Of a stretch of DNA of 64,000 nucleotides, positions 38,412 through 49,908 are shown piece after piece (within the stretch, counting starts at the first letter, position 1; every line of letters starts with the position of its first letter). The notes under the pieces were generated by a model that had not been told where the DNA came from, made no database searches, and saw only the letters and a list, made by a program, of their open reading frames with translations. The translations under genes were made by a program, and so were the position numbers. The stretch is from the NCBI GenBank assembly GCA_008828725.1, contig MEHQ01004229.1, positions 188,731 through 252,730 of the forward strand, in the 5' to 3' direction. This DNA comes from Saccharina japonica. Its lineage: Eukaryota; Sar; Phaeophyceae; Laminariales; Laminariaceae.

Positions 38412-40899
38412 CAGGACACCTAATAAGAAACAGGAATCTGGGCTCAGCCTGGGTTTCCTATAATTTTCGTTTTGTGAGCCTCTTTCTTATTTAGCCTCTT
38501 TCTTATTTTCCCGGGCAGAAATAAAAAATCGAGCTGGTTTCTTATATTGTATAACTCATATTCATACCGCCATTGGTCGTACGCCCCTCACTGATAGCGC
38601 ATGCGCACGTTCGGCGTCCGATCTCTTCGGCGTGTACTGTACTCTAAGTCTTTCTGAGGGTCACTGACGCCGAGGAAACGTGCTCGGCAACGTAGTTGGA
38701 ACGTTTCCGTTTTCGTCCCTTCCCCTTGCGTGAATCATTTGTCCCGGTCACGTCATCATAACTCTCTTCCCCGCCTTTACCCTCTTCCTCGCTTCCGGAA
38801 AGCTGCCCTCAACGAGATCACTATCGCGGTCGACATCTAGACCGCGCACACCCGATTCCTTCCTCCCTTCCTCGTCGTCACTCCCCTTCCACTATTTATC
38901 CGCTCCTGCCCCTTTCGCGCTCTCACTGCCAAATCGCTTTCTTCGCTGTAACCATTTTCCCCCCTCCCTCTTCCTTTCTGTCTCCCTTCCTCGCTGCCAT
39001 TCCCCCCCTCATCATCGTCCTCCCTGGCACGTCCAGTGCGACCGCCCCGGTCGATGTCCCTGTTGCCCACTCCCTGCGCTGGCGCCCGTAGCTTACGTCG
39101 AAGCATTCTCGAAAGCGAATTAGCCTCACCCAGTAGCACCCACCAAACCTTATGCCGCGGCCTCGCCAACAGCAGTGTACCTCCCGAGTGGAAGCCTCAT
39201 ACTGAGCGTCTTGCCAGGTCGCTCGATTAACACCCTATAGTCGTAATCTTGGCTCGTCCGTGCCTGTGCCCATCGTGTGATGAAACCTTTTACCCATCCC
39301 AACACCCGGAACACTATGATGTGCTGCTTCACGAGTGATGCATCGAGGGCCGGAGGAGGTGAACGTACGACGCATAACCCGGTTGGCATTCCAGGGGCAA
39401 TGTTGTTTCATCAGCGTCGAGGTCATCATCATCGTCAAGCATAGCTACGCCGTCCAATCCACGAAGTCGCCCGGTGTTGTCACCCTCCGTTTCGTCCTCG
39501 CCCTCCTCGTCGCTCGACCCTTCGGGATGATCTTCGTCCGGGAGAGGAGAGGGCTGCACGTTATTCAGGAGTTACTTGCCGTCATTGGCGCCCATGAACG
39601 TGTACGGCCCGTCCAGGGCTTCGAGGTTGATGACGTTATAGTTGGTACCGTCCGCTGTCATCGCAAGCCCAGTTTTTTCAAACAGGCGTCTACAGTACAA
39701 TACACCAGGTCCGAAACAACTTTTTAGACGGCCTCACCCACCCAGTACGTCAGCAAGACCCTACGGTCGGAGGCAGACAGCTTGTTGGTGTCCCACGTAT
39801 TCACGTTGTCACCCCTCTCCAACCATGCCTAGGGAGCCTTCCCCACACCCAACGTGACCAGCCGCCCGTATCCTGCATCGACCGGCTGCACGTCATCCGT
39901 GCACCCTGATGGCAGCAGCCAAAGCAGAGTCTTGCATCCCTCCTTGAGTTTTTTGTTGAACTCTTCTGTCGTCTGCCTCTGCAGATTGTCGGCAAACAAG
40001 ATGGACTGCTCCATGGGCTTCACGCCAAAACCGCCTGTGATGGCGGTCTTGAACGTTTTCTCAATCCACCGGTTGCAGTAGTCGCACGGGCTTGGGCTCT
40101 GTTCATTGTCGACAGTGTGGGACTCACCGAAGGCTGCGGCCCTGGCATAGGTGCAGTTGTCGAGCCACTCGTGTCCAATCGCGATGGAATAATTAAACGA
40201 AGAAGCTCCCGGAGCTCGCTGTTGTACTCGTTTTCCTTGAGGGAGCCGTCACATTGTAGCCCCCACAGCGTGTCAAGGTTGGGATATGTTTCTGCAGAAA
40301 CACATTCGCATTCGCGCGCGGCGCTCTTTAGCTCATCGAACTACTGCGTATTCAAGGCTCTCCTTGTGTCTCAGTTCGCCCAATGTGGAGAGCGATTTGA
40401 TTCTGGCCGTGAACGCAACTGGCACAATGAGGGCCACAAGATCTGTGTCCTGGGTCTGCTACAGTACTACATGCTGCTCTTCACCTCTCTCATCTCTCTC
40501 TTCCCTGCGGGGATGTTCACAAACAATATTATACCCAGTACACTGTTTTCGGCGGTTAGCGTCGAAAAATAAGTTTTCGTGTGGTGAAACCAATTGGAAA
40601 ATATGAAACGGCAAAAAACAAAAGGCGGTAAAAAACCAACAAAATCTACGAGTGAGTACACAGTGCTGTAACGGGTCAAAATTGACAACAGTTGTTCGCT
40701 GAAAACCTGAAATATGAAATATGTTACTCTCGACCACCAGAGGCAAGCAGCGGGGTTTCTCGGAAGCGTCGTGGATTCGCCCCAGGGGGGTAATAGGCCT
40801 TTCATATTTTGCAGCGGGGGCCCAGCCTCGCGTCTTTCTTTTTTTTTGGGAAACGTCAGCCTGGCTTTCTTATTAGCCTGTTTCTTATTAGGTGTCCTG
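38412..40899 (-). mobile_element. 2.5 kb Tc1/mariner-pogo-like DNA transposon, decayed
   Basis: Ends CAGGACACCTAATAAGAA... with 23 bp perfect inverted repeats, flanked by TA on both sides (38410-38411 and 40900-40901). It contains a minus-strand DDE transposase remnant. TA duplication plus a DDE_1-type catalytic core points to the pogo/Tigger branch. The same termini bound short copies at 22297, 43514 and 63240. Confidence 0.75.
38860..40560 (-). pseudogene. DDE_1-type transposase remnant
   Basis: Core frame 39829-40240: AITGGFGVKPMEQSILFADN, then EEFNKKLKEGCKTLLWLLPS and CTDDVQPVDAGYGRL, matching the second Asp region and the LPP-x-T-x-x-x-QPLD-x-G motif of DDE_1 (pogo, Tigger, jerky). Downstream the reading frame shifts to LLTYWVGEAV and then an acidic linker (DDDDDLDADE, 39420-39450), then a Tudor/chromo-like GWVKGFITRW...LPLGRYT (39160-39330) and a charged tail. 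Stops and several frame changes, and no recognisable CENP-B-type N-terminus, show it is dead. Confidence 0.65.
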
Positions 40900-41496
40900 T
40901 ACTGTAGTTAACGTTTATTATGCGGATACAATATTACTGCACACAAAAACGACAATTGTGAGTGGTATACATACATGTGATCCTAGCCAGTGGAAGTGGT
41001 CACACATCGTGATCATTAGCCTATATAGCCAGCCATTGCGATTGAGCATCGCGTGACACGTTCTCCGGTACTGGTGCAGTCAGAAGTAGAAGTTCGTTTG
41101 TTTCAGTCGAAGTCCGAAAGTAATTTGTGGATCAGGTATAGAGTACAGTACTGGTATTGATGACTCTCCTCTCCCAGGAGGAACCTGATAATAAATATTA
41201 GGTACACCCCACCGCCGACCAAAGCATGGGTGGGTAAAAAAAGACCAGCACGACGCACAAAGGTATGCCGACTGCCAGGCCGAAGTGCGAAGCATCGACA
41301 GCAACAAAAAGGTCCATCCATGCGTTTATGTGTTCGCAACAACCACGACTACGTACTGTAATATTCGAGAAGTAAGTATGGCCTTGAATCGCGAAAGAAA
41401 CGCGACATTCTATTTTATAATAAACTAAGAAACACGTCAGCTGTGAATTCTCCCGACCCGTCGATATGGTATATATGTATAGATCATCGCCAATCA

Positions 41497-41665
41497 ATGC
41501 GGAATATTGAACGAAGGAAATCTGGAGTTTGTGGAGAGGTACTGAATCGTTGGCGTGATCGAGAGGGGATGGGGAAGAGGGTCATCGTGTTGGGAGGTTG
41601 CAGTGAGTGGTTGTATTGGAAGTGCAGTGAGGGCTGGGAAGGGTCGAGATAGAAAGTAAGAACAC
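41497..41665. repeat. dispersed repeat, partner at 37912-38125
   Basis: ATTGAACGAAGGAAATCTGG then GTTTGTGGAGAGGTACTG. About 75-80 percent alike by eye. Confidence 0.55.
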
Positions 41666-41957
41666 CAACCACTACAAATCAAACGTGGCGACATCGAATC
41701 TGTTTGAACACTCCAAGCACTACTCGTATTGAGTGACGATGGCGTCACCATTCGTGATGGAAAATAATAAAAAAAAAAACCCGATTTACTTGGTTTTGAA
41801 AAAGGTGACATAGCACACCAACTTGTAAACACTACAGACTGCGAGTCGTAACTGCTCTCCTTGGCACGAAAATCGTCTTTTATTTTGTTTGTGTGCGTTC
41901 ACTCGTGAGCTTCTGTGGGAACTACCCCAAATACCGTACGTCAGGATCGTGACCGTC

Positions 41958-42041
41958 TTAACCCTTTCAGAACTGCAGTTATCCCACACTAATTCCAAGC
42001 GGTTTTCTCCAAAAATGGGGGACCGTTTCTTAAGGGGCTAC
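41958..42041 (+). mobile_element. TTAA mini-element, type 2
   Basis: TTAACCCTTTCAGAACTGC, CCACACTAATTCCAAGCGG, then GACCGTTTCTTAAGGGGCTA. Confidence 0.65.
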
Positions 42042-42372
42042 TGTATATTACTCGAGTAAAGTGAGAACGCCGCCCGCATGCAATGTGAATCACATCAATA
42101 TTATTTCCAAGATGCCAAGCAATTTCAATCTGTGACGCCCCCCAACAAACTATATACCCCCGTTGGTCCGCACGTCCCGAAGCAAGAAGATGGGGGACAT
42201 TACAGCAAGCTCACCAACCAAGCAAGGCGGAGCTGGGGCACACCAGATACGACAGATAGGTGTGGCGGTCCTTAAACGAACATGGCAGAAATGTTTGTGA
42301 ACCGTGCTACGATAATAGAGAGAGGTAGCACGTTTTGGCAGAAATAGTTTCGGAATGATCGGGCTCCTTACC

Positions 42373-42461
42373 TTAACCCATTCATAACTGAAAACAAATA
42401 CCCCCACACTATTTCCAAGTAGTTTGTCCCCAAATACGTGGGACCAGTTTTTAAGCGGGGG
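42373..42461 (+). mobile_element. TTAA mini-element, type 2, in GACGC MITE
   Basis: TTAACCCATTCATAACTG to GGACCAGTTTTTAAG; sits at the CCTTAACCC site of the host. Confidence 0.7.
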
Positions 42462-42657
42462 TTGACCCAAAAACCGTCGGTCTTTTCCTTTTTTGTGTCG
42501 CTGTTTTTTTTCATTGTATACGCTCAGGCCATGGGCTTGTGCATCGGGTGGCACTTTCTATTTTCCTCAAAAGCAACGAGTTTTTCGGGCGAAGTATATT
42601 ATAGAGCTTCTTAAGTGACCACTCTGAGATATAGCAGAAACATGGTGAACCTCTACC

Positions 42658-42745
42658 TTAACCCATCCAGAACTGAAAAAAAACGTCCCGCACTATTTCC
42701 AAGTAGTTTGCCCCCAAATACGTGGGACCAGTTTTTAGGCGGGGT
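42658..42745 (+). mobile_element. TTAA mini-element, type 2, duplicated copy
   Basis: TTAACCCATCCAGAACTG to GGACCAGTTTTTAGG; duplicated together with its host segment. Confidence 0.7.
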
Positions 42746-42853
42746 TGACCCAAAAACCGTCGGTCTCTTCATTTTTTGTGTCGCTATGTGTTTCATTGTA
42801 TACGCTCAGGCCATGGGCTTGTGTATCGGGTGCCACTTACTATTTTCCTAAAC

Positions 42854-43093
42854 GAGCAATCCCACGGTAGGGGCACCACTCTTTGGCTCCATATTTTTAG
42901 ACCGGTTGAGCTCCTCAAGTGAGTAGACGCTATTCATATTTTACTGGTATGTTTGTTTTGGGACTGCCGCACCGAAAGTCTTGGTCGGGTTGCGCGAAGG
43001 AATGTTTCCGAAGTCATGCTTCGGGTGGGATACTGAGCTCCTCATGGGAAGGAGCTCAGAAAATTCTGCTGCGCCCCTACCGTGGGATGAGTC
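42854..43093 (+). mobile_element. CCCACGG MITE in the second half
   Basis: GAGCAATCCCACGGTAGGGG to CCCCTACCGTGGGATGAGTC, 240 bp. Absent from the first half, so it came after the duplication. Confidence 0.8.
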
Positions 43094-43195
43094 TCAAGCA
43101 ACGAGCTTTTCGGGCGAAGTATATTATAGAGCTTCTTAAGTGACCACTCTCAGAGATAGCAGAAACATGGTGCACCTCTACCTTAGGGCCCATAT

Positions 43196-43368
43196 TAACG
43201 AGTATAAAATAAATTCAATTTGTGAAAAAATAAGATTCAAATTCGCTTTTCATTGGTCAACACACGCACCAGCACCAAAGATTATACCCCATATCTGAGA
43301 CCAATGAAAAGCGGATTTGATTTTTTTTTTTTTCCAAATTGTTTTTTTTTCTTCGTTAAAACGGGCCC
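43196..43368. mobile_element. GGGCCC MITE, TTA duplication
   Basis: GGGCCCATATTAACGAGTAT to CGTTAAAACGGGCCC, with TTA on both sides. Confidence 0.8.
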
Positions 43369-43454
43369 TTAACCCATTCAGAACTGGAAAAAATGTCCAC
43401 ACTATTTCCAAGTAGTTTGTCCCAAATTCGTGGGACCAGATCTTGAGGGGATAA
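43369..43454 (+). mobile_element. TTAA mini-element, type 2, abutting the GGGCCC MITE
   Basis: TTAACCCATTCAGAACTGG to GGGACCAGATCTTGAGGGG. Confidence 0.65.
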
Positions 43455-43513
43455 GGTGGCATGCGTCTTGTAGGGGGACGGGCGTTCGTACCTAGTATAC
43501 AACAAACAGTGTA

Positions 43514-43712
43514 CAGGACACATATTCATAGCAATACAACGAGAGCGATAATAAGAACGGCAGAGGCTGAAATTTGCAGAAATAATAAGAAACTCTGGAG
43601 TCGTTATTATACTGAAGCTGGGGTTGTACGGTAGAGCGCACCTTTTCACCTTTTTCTCAAAAAAGAAATCCAGCCTGAATCGTTTTTTCCTGCTTCTTAT
43701 TAGGTGGTCTTG
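43514..43712. mobile_element. short CAGGAC-TIR derivative, TA-flanked
   Basis: Starts CAGGACACATATTCATAG and ends CTTCTTATTAGGTGGTCTTG, TA on both sides, 199 bp. Interior has TTCTTATT-type subterminal words as in the 2.5 kb element. Confidence 0.65.
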
Positions 43713-43740
43713 TATTGTATACCAGTACATACCGTAGTGG

Positions 43741-44316
43741 TGGTCCCTCTATAGTGCCGGTTGAGTGTTGCCGGCTGCCCTCTATAGTGCCGTTGAAATC
43801 GCGTGGCACAGATGGGATTTACCAGTATGGCAGTGTGCGAGTAGTGCAGAGTGCCGTTATAGTGCCGGTGGAATCGCTTGGCAGACGCATGCTACGATAG
43901 AGGTGCGCCATGTTTTTTCTGAGCTCCTCACTTAAGGAGCGTTATACCTCACCGAAAAAAATGATTTTGGAGGAAACTAAAAGTGCTGCCGGATGCGAAA
44001 TATCATGGCCGAAGTATACTCTGAAACATTATTCGTCACAAAAAGGAAAGTCCGACGAATTTGGGTTAAGGAGCCCGATCGTTCAGAAAACGATTCAGCC
44101 AAAAAGTGCTACCTCTACCGTAGCACGCGCCGGCACGTACGGGATTAACCAGTGTAGCAGTGTGCAAGTAGTGCCGGCTGTCGTTATAGTGCCGGATAAA
44201 TCGCCTGGCACAGGCGGGAGTAACCAAGTGCGGCAGTGTGCGAAGTAGTACCGGTTACCGCTCGTATAGTGCCGGTATTGTTGGCTGGCGCATGCATACC
44301 GGCACTATAGAGGGAC
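43741..44316. mobile_element. TIR element built of a tandem GTGCCGG unit
   Basis: A perfect 21 bp inverted repeat (TGGTCCCTCTATAGTGCC...). The interior is about four diverged units of TATAGTGCCGG(T/A)..., AATCGC-TGGCACAG, GGATTAACCAGTGT(G/A)GC and AGTGTGC(G/A)AGTAGT. No coding. It hosts a GACGC MITE. Confidence 0.75.
43884..44130 (+). mobile_element. GACGC MITE, GGCA duplication
   Basis: GACGCATGCTACGATAGAGG to CTCTACCGTAGCACGCGCC, flanked by GGCA. Standard 247 bp form. Confidence 0.85.
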
Positions 44317-45701
44317 CATTAATATATAGGGTTTAAAGTCGAAGAGGTTGAAGTGGAGACCACACTTTACGCTTGGTTGACAAGTGATAACTAAAAGCAG
44401 GACACCGGAATCGCTTGTGTACGTAGAGAAAATGTGTGACCGAAAGTGGAATGATTGCAACGAGAACGAGATTGTTCGTGGTCGTTCATTCCATTCCAAG
44501 CTGTTTTGGATTTTACCTTTGCCATTGATACATTACGAATTTTCTTGTGTCCGATTAGGATCATGGGCAACCGGAAACCGGCTGTTGATGGGCGAGCAGA
44601 AAACAACCAACCTCGCTTTGTTTTTGCGGCGGAACCGTGCAGACCAACTCTACCGCAGGTCAGGGGTACCGTCACGGTGGAGGTGAGTGCTCTTGACATA
44701 GACGATGGTTGCACACGCAACTGTACCGCAAGGAATGCATCAGGGCAGGGGGTGCTTTCAAACGCAAACACTCTAACGCAAGGCGTGCCTCGGAGCAGAA
44801 AGGGCCAGCACAGCCACTCGAGTGCCACCCTTTGTACACATCTAGAACTTCTGATATCGCCGTCGCGGCTCGACTAATACCCCGTCCAGGAGATTCGATG
44901 GATATCATACGTACCAGTTCGGCATTTTTGCTAGATAAATATATCGACAGAGAGTATCGTCTCCCATCCTGCTTTCCCCTCGTGAACCTTCTGGTTATAG
45001 GACATGTGGCCATATCGCGTGGCTCCTGCCGCAGGTGGATCCTGTGGCGTCTATGCATATATATATATATACATATGTATGCTCCATCGAGTGGACCCAT
45101 GTCATACCCTGTTTCCCCATGCACCCCGTGAGTATCCCAGCAGATATGTCGCAAGGCTCCCAGCACCAATCACTGCAAGTTCATCTCGTCCCTTGTGTCC
45201 GTTCGGTAGGGCCGTTCGGTCCTCTCAAACGAGCTACTACTTACTACTGCAGTAATGCAACACACAATTGTCCTATGCATTTTGCTGTTGATTCGCAACC
45301 GATATAAACCCAATCCAACTTCCGCGATCCGATTAACATCCCTGGCGATTTCGATTACCTACCACGATCTCGAATATCAAGATTTCGCGATTCTCGATCT
45401 TCGCCTCGAAAAATTCAACCCGTTGTTACACCACCATCATGTATACGTCCGCAATCGGCGAAAAAGAGGAAAATGCACCTCGGGACCGTGGATCCTTACA
45501 AAAACATGTCGTGTGGCTCGGATTCACAGTGCGTACCAATATAGATCAAGCAAGCAATTCATAATTGTTTGATTTCACTCTCTCATTATGTTGTATACAT
45601 ATGTCCATGCTATTTCCAAGGCAATCTTGTCCCTAAATAACGGGTAAATTGATGGAGCCAATTGTTTTTGCGTGCATACGGTTCGCGTGTTTGGTGTGCT
45701 T
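44317..45701 (+). other. no repeat found; possible exon near 44562-44681
   Basis: A frame starting ATGGGCAACCGGAAACCG runs into two donor-like sites, CCGCAG/GTCAGG and GTGGAG/GTGAGT (44681/44682). The peptide (NQPRFVFAAEPCRPTLPQ) matches no family I know. A TA repeat is at 45055-45078. Nothing else is supportable. Confidence 0.25.
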
Positions 45702-45950
45702 GACGCATGCTACGATGATAGAGACGCATCATGTTTTTTCTGAGCTCCTCACTTACGGAGCGTCATACCTCACCGAAAAATGTGTTTTTGAGGCAAATGA
45801 AAGTGCTACCGGATGCACAATCTCATGACCGAAGTATACTCTGAAACATATTTCGTCACAAAAATGAAAGTCCGACGAATTTGGGTTAAGAGCCCGATCG
45901 CTCAGAAATGTATGCAGCCAAAACGTGCTACCTCTATCGTAGCACGCGTC
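45702..45950 (+). mobile_element. GACGC MITE, GCTT duplication
   Basis: GACGCATGCTACGATGATAG to CTCTATCGTAGCACGCGTC, flanked by GCTT. Confidence 0.85.
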
Positions 45951-46233
45951 GCTTGCTGTCTTCACCCTGAATTTACCATTATTTACCTGGTATAGGCTTA
46001 GACTGGATATGGGCACTCGGTTAATATTTTTGCAGTATGCCCGGTGGACTACAGTTGTATTAAAATAGTAATGTCTTGAAAATGCCGTCGTCGGCAAGCT
46101 ATGATGGCATTTAGGGATTATATGTTCGATCCTCACAACGTCCACAGTACGCGAGAAAACCAAAACTCTAAATTTCGAATTTCCGGATCCATGTCAAGAA
46201 TCTGATGAATATCCATCAACGCATGCTATCATA

Positions 46234-47687
46234 CTAGTGCCTGGTATCACTATAGGGGTACCCTATATATACCCCCTATACGATATGATATCTCCATAGT
46301 ACTTAGTCATGTTTTTTTTGGCCGGAATGTGATAAATATATCGTATAGTATCACATCGCTATATATAGGGGCTTCCAGCCATATAGGCCTATATAGCTAT
46401 ATGATATTTGGTATATGATATATAGGACCGCTATCAAGTAATATATAGGCCTATATAAGGTGATATAAGTTGATATATTGGCCTATATAAGCTTATAGAA
46501 GTTGATATATCGGCCAATATCGGGTGAAATACGTCATATAAGCCACCCCGATATACACTACGTGCGTATACCACAAGTTGCAATTTGCTCTATTGACGAT
46601 GTATGTGTATCTTTCGGATGGTACATCTTTGGTGGAATATATCGCTGAACGTATGATACTGTACGTATGAGTACGTCTGAAAGACGAGAACGCCGAAAAC
46701 CTCATTTTCCTACACTCTAACCGGCACCTGTGGTAGTGCAGCCCACCACGGCTGTGTTCTTGTCTTGGAATTGGTGCTGTAGTAGCAGTTAAGATGGAGC
46801 AGGTTCGGCACGTGCTTCTCGTAGCGAAGTGGGGGCGGGAGGTAGCTATAAAATAGTGGGAGGTACTTCTCTTTGTCACAGGATAAAGTGCATTTTCTCG
46901 CGTTTTAGGAGTGTTGCTCGTCCCTCCAGTTTATGTTTTTTAGTATAATTCGCTGTAATTTGTCTTGTTCTGGTCTCTTGCGTTCTCGTTTTCGGCATTG
47001 CGGCTGTAGTCGGTGAGACCTGGTGACCTATGACATGGATCAGGGGGGTCTCTTTATGGACGCGAGGGAAAATACTATTAAATCAAAACATGAACCTGGA
47101 ACGTGGTACTTTGTGCACCGGCAGCGATGCACACAATTCTGTGGTGCGTCATCGCGATATCCTACTGTTGTTGTTGTCTGCATTGCACCACACCACTACA
47201 TGTATTTGAACTTCGCGGAGAAGGGGTTGCTGTATCAGCATTCATGCACACTGTGTAGTACGTAACAGGCACAGATCGTCAAGAAGTACCGATCCAGTGC
47301 GGTACCAGCGTGAAACAGGTCCCAACCACGACCGACAAAGTCTGATGATGATACAGGATGATACGTGTATGTATGTGGTTGGCAGTAGCACACGATATCG
47401 ATATATATAGGGCAGATAGCGAGTGATATATCACATTATATCAGTTATATGATATAGCACAAGATATACAGGGTATATCACATGATATATGTATGATATA
47501 TCACATAATATATAATATACCCTGCATATACCACATTTCATATGGGTATATCGAAAAATGCTGGGGTATATGGACTTGACTAAAAAATCGCAACTTATAG
47601 TACTTAGCTTGTACTTAGTCATGTTTTTTTAGGGGGTATATATAGATATCATATACCCCCCCGATTGTTAGGGTATACCAGGCACTA
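46234..47687. mobile_element. hAT-like non-autonomous element, 8 bp duplication
   Basis: TAGTGCCTGGTAT at the left and ATACCAGGCACTA at the right, flanked by TATCATAC on both sides. Termini of the YARNG type and an 8 bp duplication are hAT traits. It also carries ACTTAGTCATGTTTTTTT in the same orientation near each end. The inside is mostly ATATAGGCCTATAT-type arrays, with an 80-codon frame (47023-47265) of unknown meaning. Confidence 0.7.
46330..46560. repeat. TATAGGCCTATA palindromic word array
   Basis: GATATATAGG, CCTATATA and GTGATATAAGTTGATATAT words at 15-25 bp spacing; a second block lies at 47395-47560 (TATATCACATGATATATG). Confidence 0.7.
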
Positions 47688-47879
47688 TATCATACGGTAG
47701 AGATGCATGCACCATGCGTTTTCTGAAGCTCATCACTTGAAGATCTATAAACAAATAGTAAGTCGAAAACTGATTTTGGTGAAAAATGAACTTGTAACCC
47801 GATTAACGAATCCGATGGCCTTGACATACCAAAAACAGATAGCAAAACAAGAATTACATTCCAATCACGATGCGCTTTT

Positions 47880-48330
47880 GTCTTATGGTCAGCTAACCGC
47901 ACCACACCACACCTCACCGCACCGCATCACATCTCACCGTACGGTACGGTTTCGGGGGTTACCAAAATCGTACCGCACCGCAACGCACCTCACCGCACCG
48001 TGTACGACTCTAAAAAGTGAACTCTACTACCAACCGCGCCGTTAGACTCCCACAAACCTAAAATACCGTGCAAAGGTGTTCGTGCCTTCAAGCCTCAAAT
48101 GCGTATTTATGGTTAACTCTGCGCTACGGTACGGGTACAGAGCGATGCGGTCTCGACCGTTTTCCACCGAACCGTAGCGCACCGTACGACACCAGACCGC
48201 AAACGCACCGTATACGATATAGAAGACCACATCATTCCCACAACGCACCACACAGAAACCGTACGTATATACGATCCTTAAACACTGGGATCCGCGACGC
48301 ACGGCACGGTACCACCGCAGAATTCGGCAG
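47880..48330. repeat. CACCGCACCG / CGGTACGG word array
   Basis: ACCGCACCACACCACACCTC, CACCGCACCGCATCAC, then CGCACCGTACGAC and TACGGTACGGGT variants in both orientations. Frames across it are low-complexity. Confidence 0.6.
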
Positions 48331-48374
48331 AGAGATCAAAACCGTCCCCCTCGATTCGGTGACTACAGCACTGT

Positions 48375-48624
48375 GACGCATGCTACGATAGAGGTGCACC
48401 ATGTTTTTTCTGAGCTCATCGCTTAAGGAGGAGCGTCATACCTCACCGAAAAAATAATTTTGGAGAAAAATAGAAGTGCTGCCGGATGCGAAATATCATG
48501 ACCGAAGTATACTCTGAAACATTATTCGTCACAAAAAGGAAAGTCCGACGAATTTGGGTTAAGGAGCCCGATCGTTCGGAAAACGATTAAGCCAAAGAGT
48601 GCTACCTCTACCGTAGCACGCGTC
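48375..48624 (+). mobile_element. GACGC MITE, CTGT duplication
   Basis: GACGCATGCTACGATAGAGG to CTCTACCGTAGCACGCGTC, flanked by CTGT. Confidence 0.85.
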
Positions 48625-48785
48625 CTGTATAGATCCTGAAAAACGCCTCGACGAATACTCCCCCTCCGGGTCCACCAAAAAAGGCGAGCGCTTGGGTGCG
48701 ACACGACCGACCGCGTTTATGTATATGCTTGATGCTTCGGTAGCCTATGTATGTATGCACCTGGTACGCCTTCGAACTGGTTTGG

Positions 48786-48870
48786 GAGCCACCGGGTAGT
48801 CTAATCGTGGTTACACCTCGCGAAACTTACGATAAGTATCGTCGATTTCACGAGTTCGTGTCCCTCGGAG
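48786..48870 (+). tRNA. tRNA-like segment, probably a relic
   Basis: GGTAGTCTAATCGTGG resembles box A and GAGTTCGTGTCCC resembles box B, about 55 bp apart, followed by no A-tail. I cannot form a convincing cloverleaf by eye; it may be the head of another SINE. Confidence 0.2.
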
Positions 48871-49211
48871 GAGTCCTTGTTTTTCTTGTTGCGCAGTAGT
48901 CGACTGCAGAAAAAGCCTGGGTAATCGATAGGTCTCTTGCCCAACGGACTCAGTAAGCATGCACCAGTAAGCAGGCAACTCGGCTTCACATTTTGGCGTC
49001 GTCTGGATACGTGATCGAATATCACTTCACCAAACGGTCATTTTATAGAAAAACGCCTGATATGAGGGTGCGTTCCCCCGAACAAAAGTCTCCCTTCCTG
49101 CGGCATTTTCGAATGAAACGAAGCGGGGATAGGTTCACGTCCGCCCGTACCGGGTAGACGGTACAGTTACGCCCCAACAGATCCCACGGTTCAGCGGAGG
49201 CAGATAATGCT
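48871..49211. other. no gene seen
   Basis: A minus frame (48801-49025) reads KRPIDYPGFFCSRLLRNKKN; no family recognised. Confidence 0.3.
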
Positions 49212-49299
49212 TTAACCTCTGAAGAACTGGTCCCCCGTTTTTGGGGAAAAACTACTTGGAATTAGTGTGGGATACTTGTTTTCAGCTCTGAACGGGTGA
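49212..49299 (-). mobile_element. TTAA mini-element, type 2
   Basis: TTAACCTCTGAAGAACTGG, ACTACTTGGAATTAGTGTGG, TCAGCTCTGAACGGGT. Confidence 0.65.
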
Positions 49300-49613
49300 A
49301 GGCTCACCCTAGGCTCGTACACATATTTTGCAAGCCGTGTGTGTGTGGCTCATCCCACGGTGTGAGACGTTGTACTTTTTTCGAGTTGCGTATTTCCCGA
49401 GCGGTCGAGTTCCTCAAATGAACGGATAGATAGCAAACGGTTAGTAGGACTACATCAGCACACTCAGTGTCTGTCCTGAATCCTAATCCTAGAGATATTA
49501 AAAAGGCGTGTGCTACGACAGAGGTATACGTACGGTATACCTTTTTTTTTGGCTGAAACGTTTTCTGAAGGATCGAGTTAACCTTAACCCAAAATCCTCG
49601 GAATTTCAGTCGA

Positions 49614-49845
49614 GAGCAATCGCACGGTAGGGGTGCTTCATATTTTCTGAGCGGTTGAGCTCCTCACGTGAGTAACCATCGGATGCTATTAATACTTTAC
49701 TGATATGTTGGTTTTGCGCTACCGCATTGGAAGGTGGTCGGGTTGCGCGAACGAATGTTTCCGAAGTCATTTTTTGGGCGAGATATTGAGCTCCTCATGT
49801 GAGGAGCTCAGAAATTTCTGCTGCGCCCCTACCGTGGGATGAGTC
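49614..49845 (+). mobile_element. CCCACGG MITE, TCGA duplication
   Basis: GAGCAATCGCACGGTAGGGG to CCCCTACCGTGGGATGAGTC, 232 bp, flanked by TCGA. Confidence 0.85.
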
Positions 49846-49908
49846 TCGAGTGTTGCAATATTTTTTTATAATAGACTTAGGTCATGGAGTTGTTCATCGG
49901 GTAGCACT

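Larger units (their letters stand above)
42298..43195 (-). mobile_element. GACGC MITE with internal tandem duplication and three insertions
   Basis: One MITE (left end GTGCTACGATAATAGAGAG) whose part from the TTAA element to CCTCTACC is present twice (42373-42657 and 42658-43190). Each half has a type 2 TTAA element, TTTTTTGTGTCGCT, ACGCTCAGGCCATGGGCTTG and GCGAAGTATATTATAGAGC. The second half also has a CCCACGG MITE. Confidence 0.7.
46218..47865 (+). mobile_element. GACGC MITE split by a hAT-like element
   Basis: The left TIR ACGCATGCTATCATAC (46219-46233) continues at 47688 with TATCATACGGTAGAG and GCATGCACCATGCGTTTTCT. Right end eroded. Confidence 0.6.
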
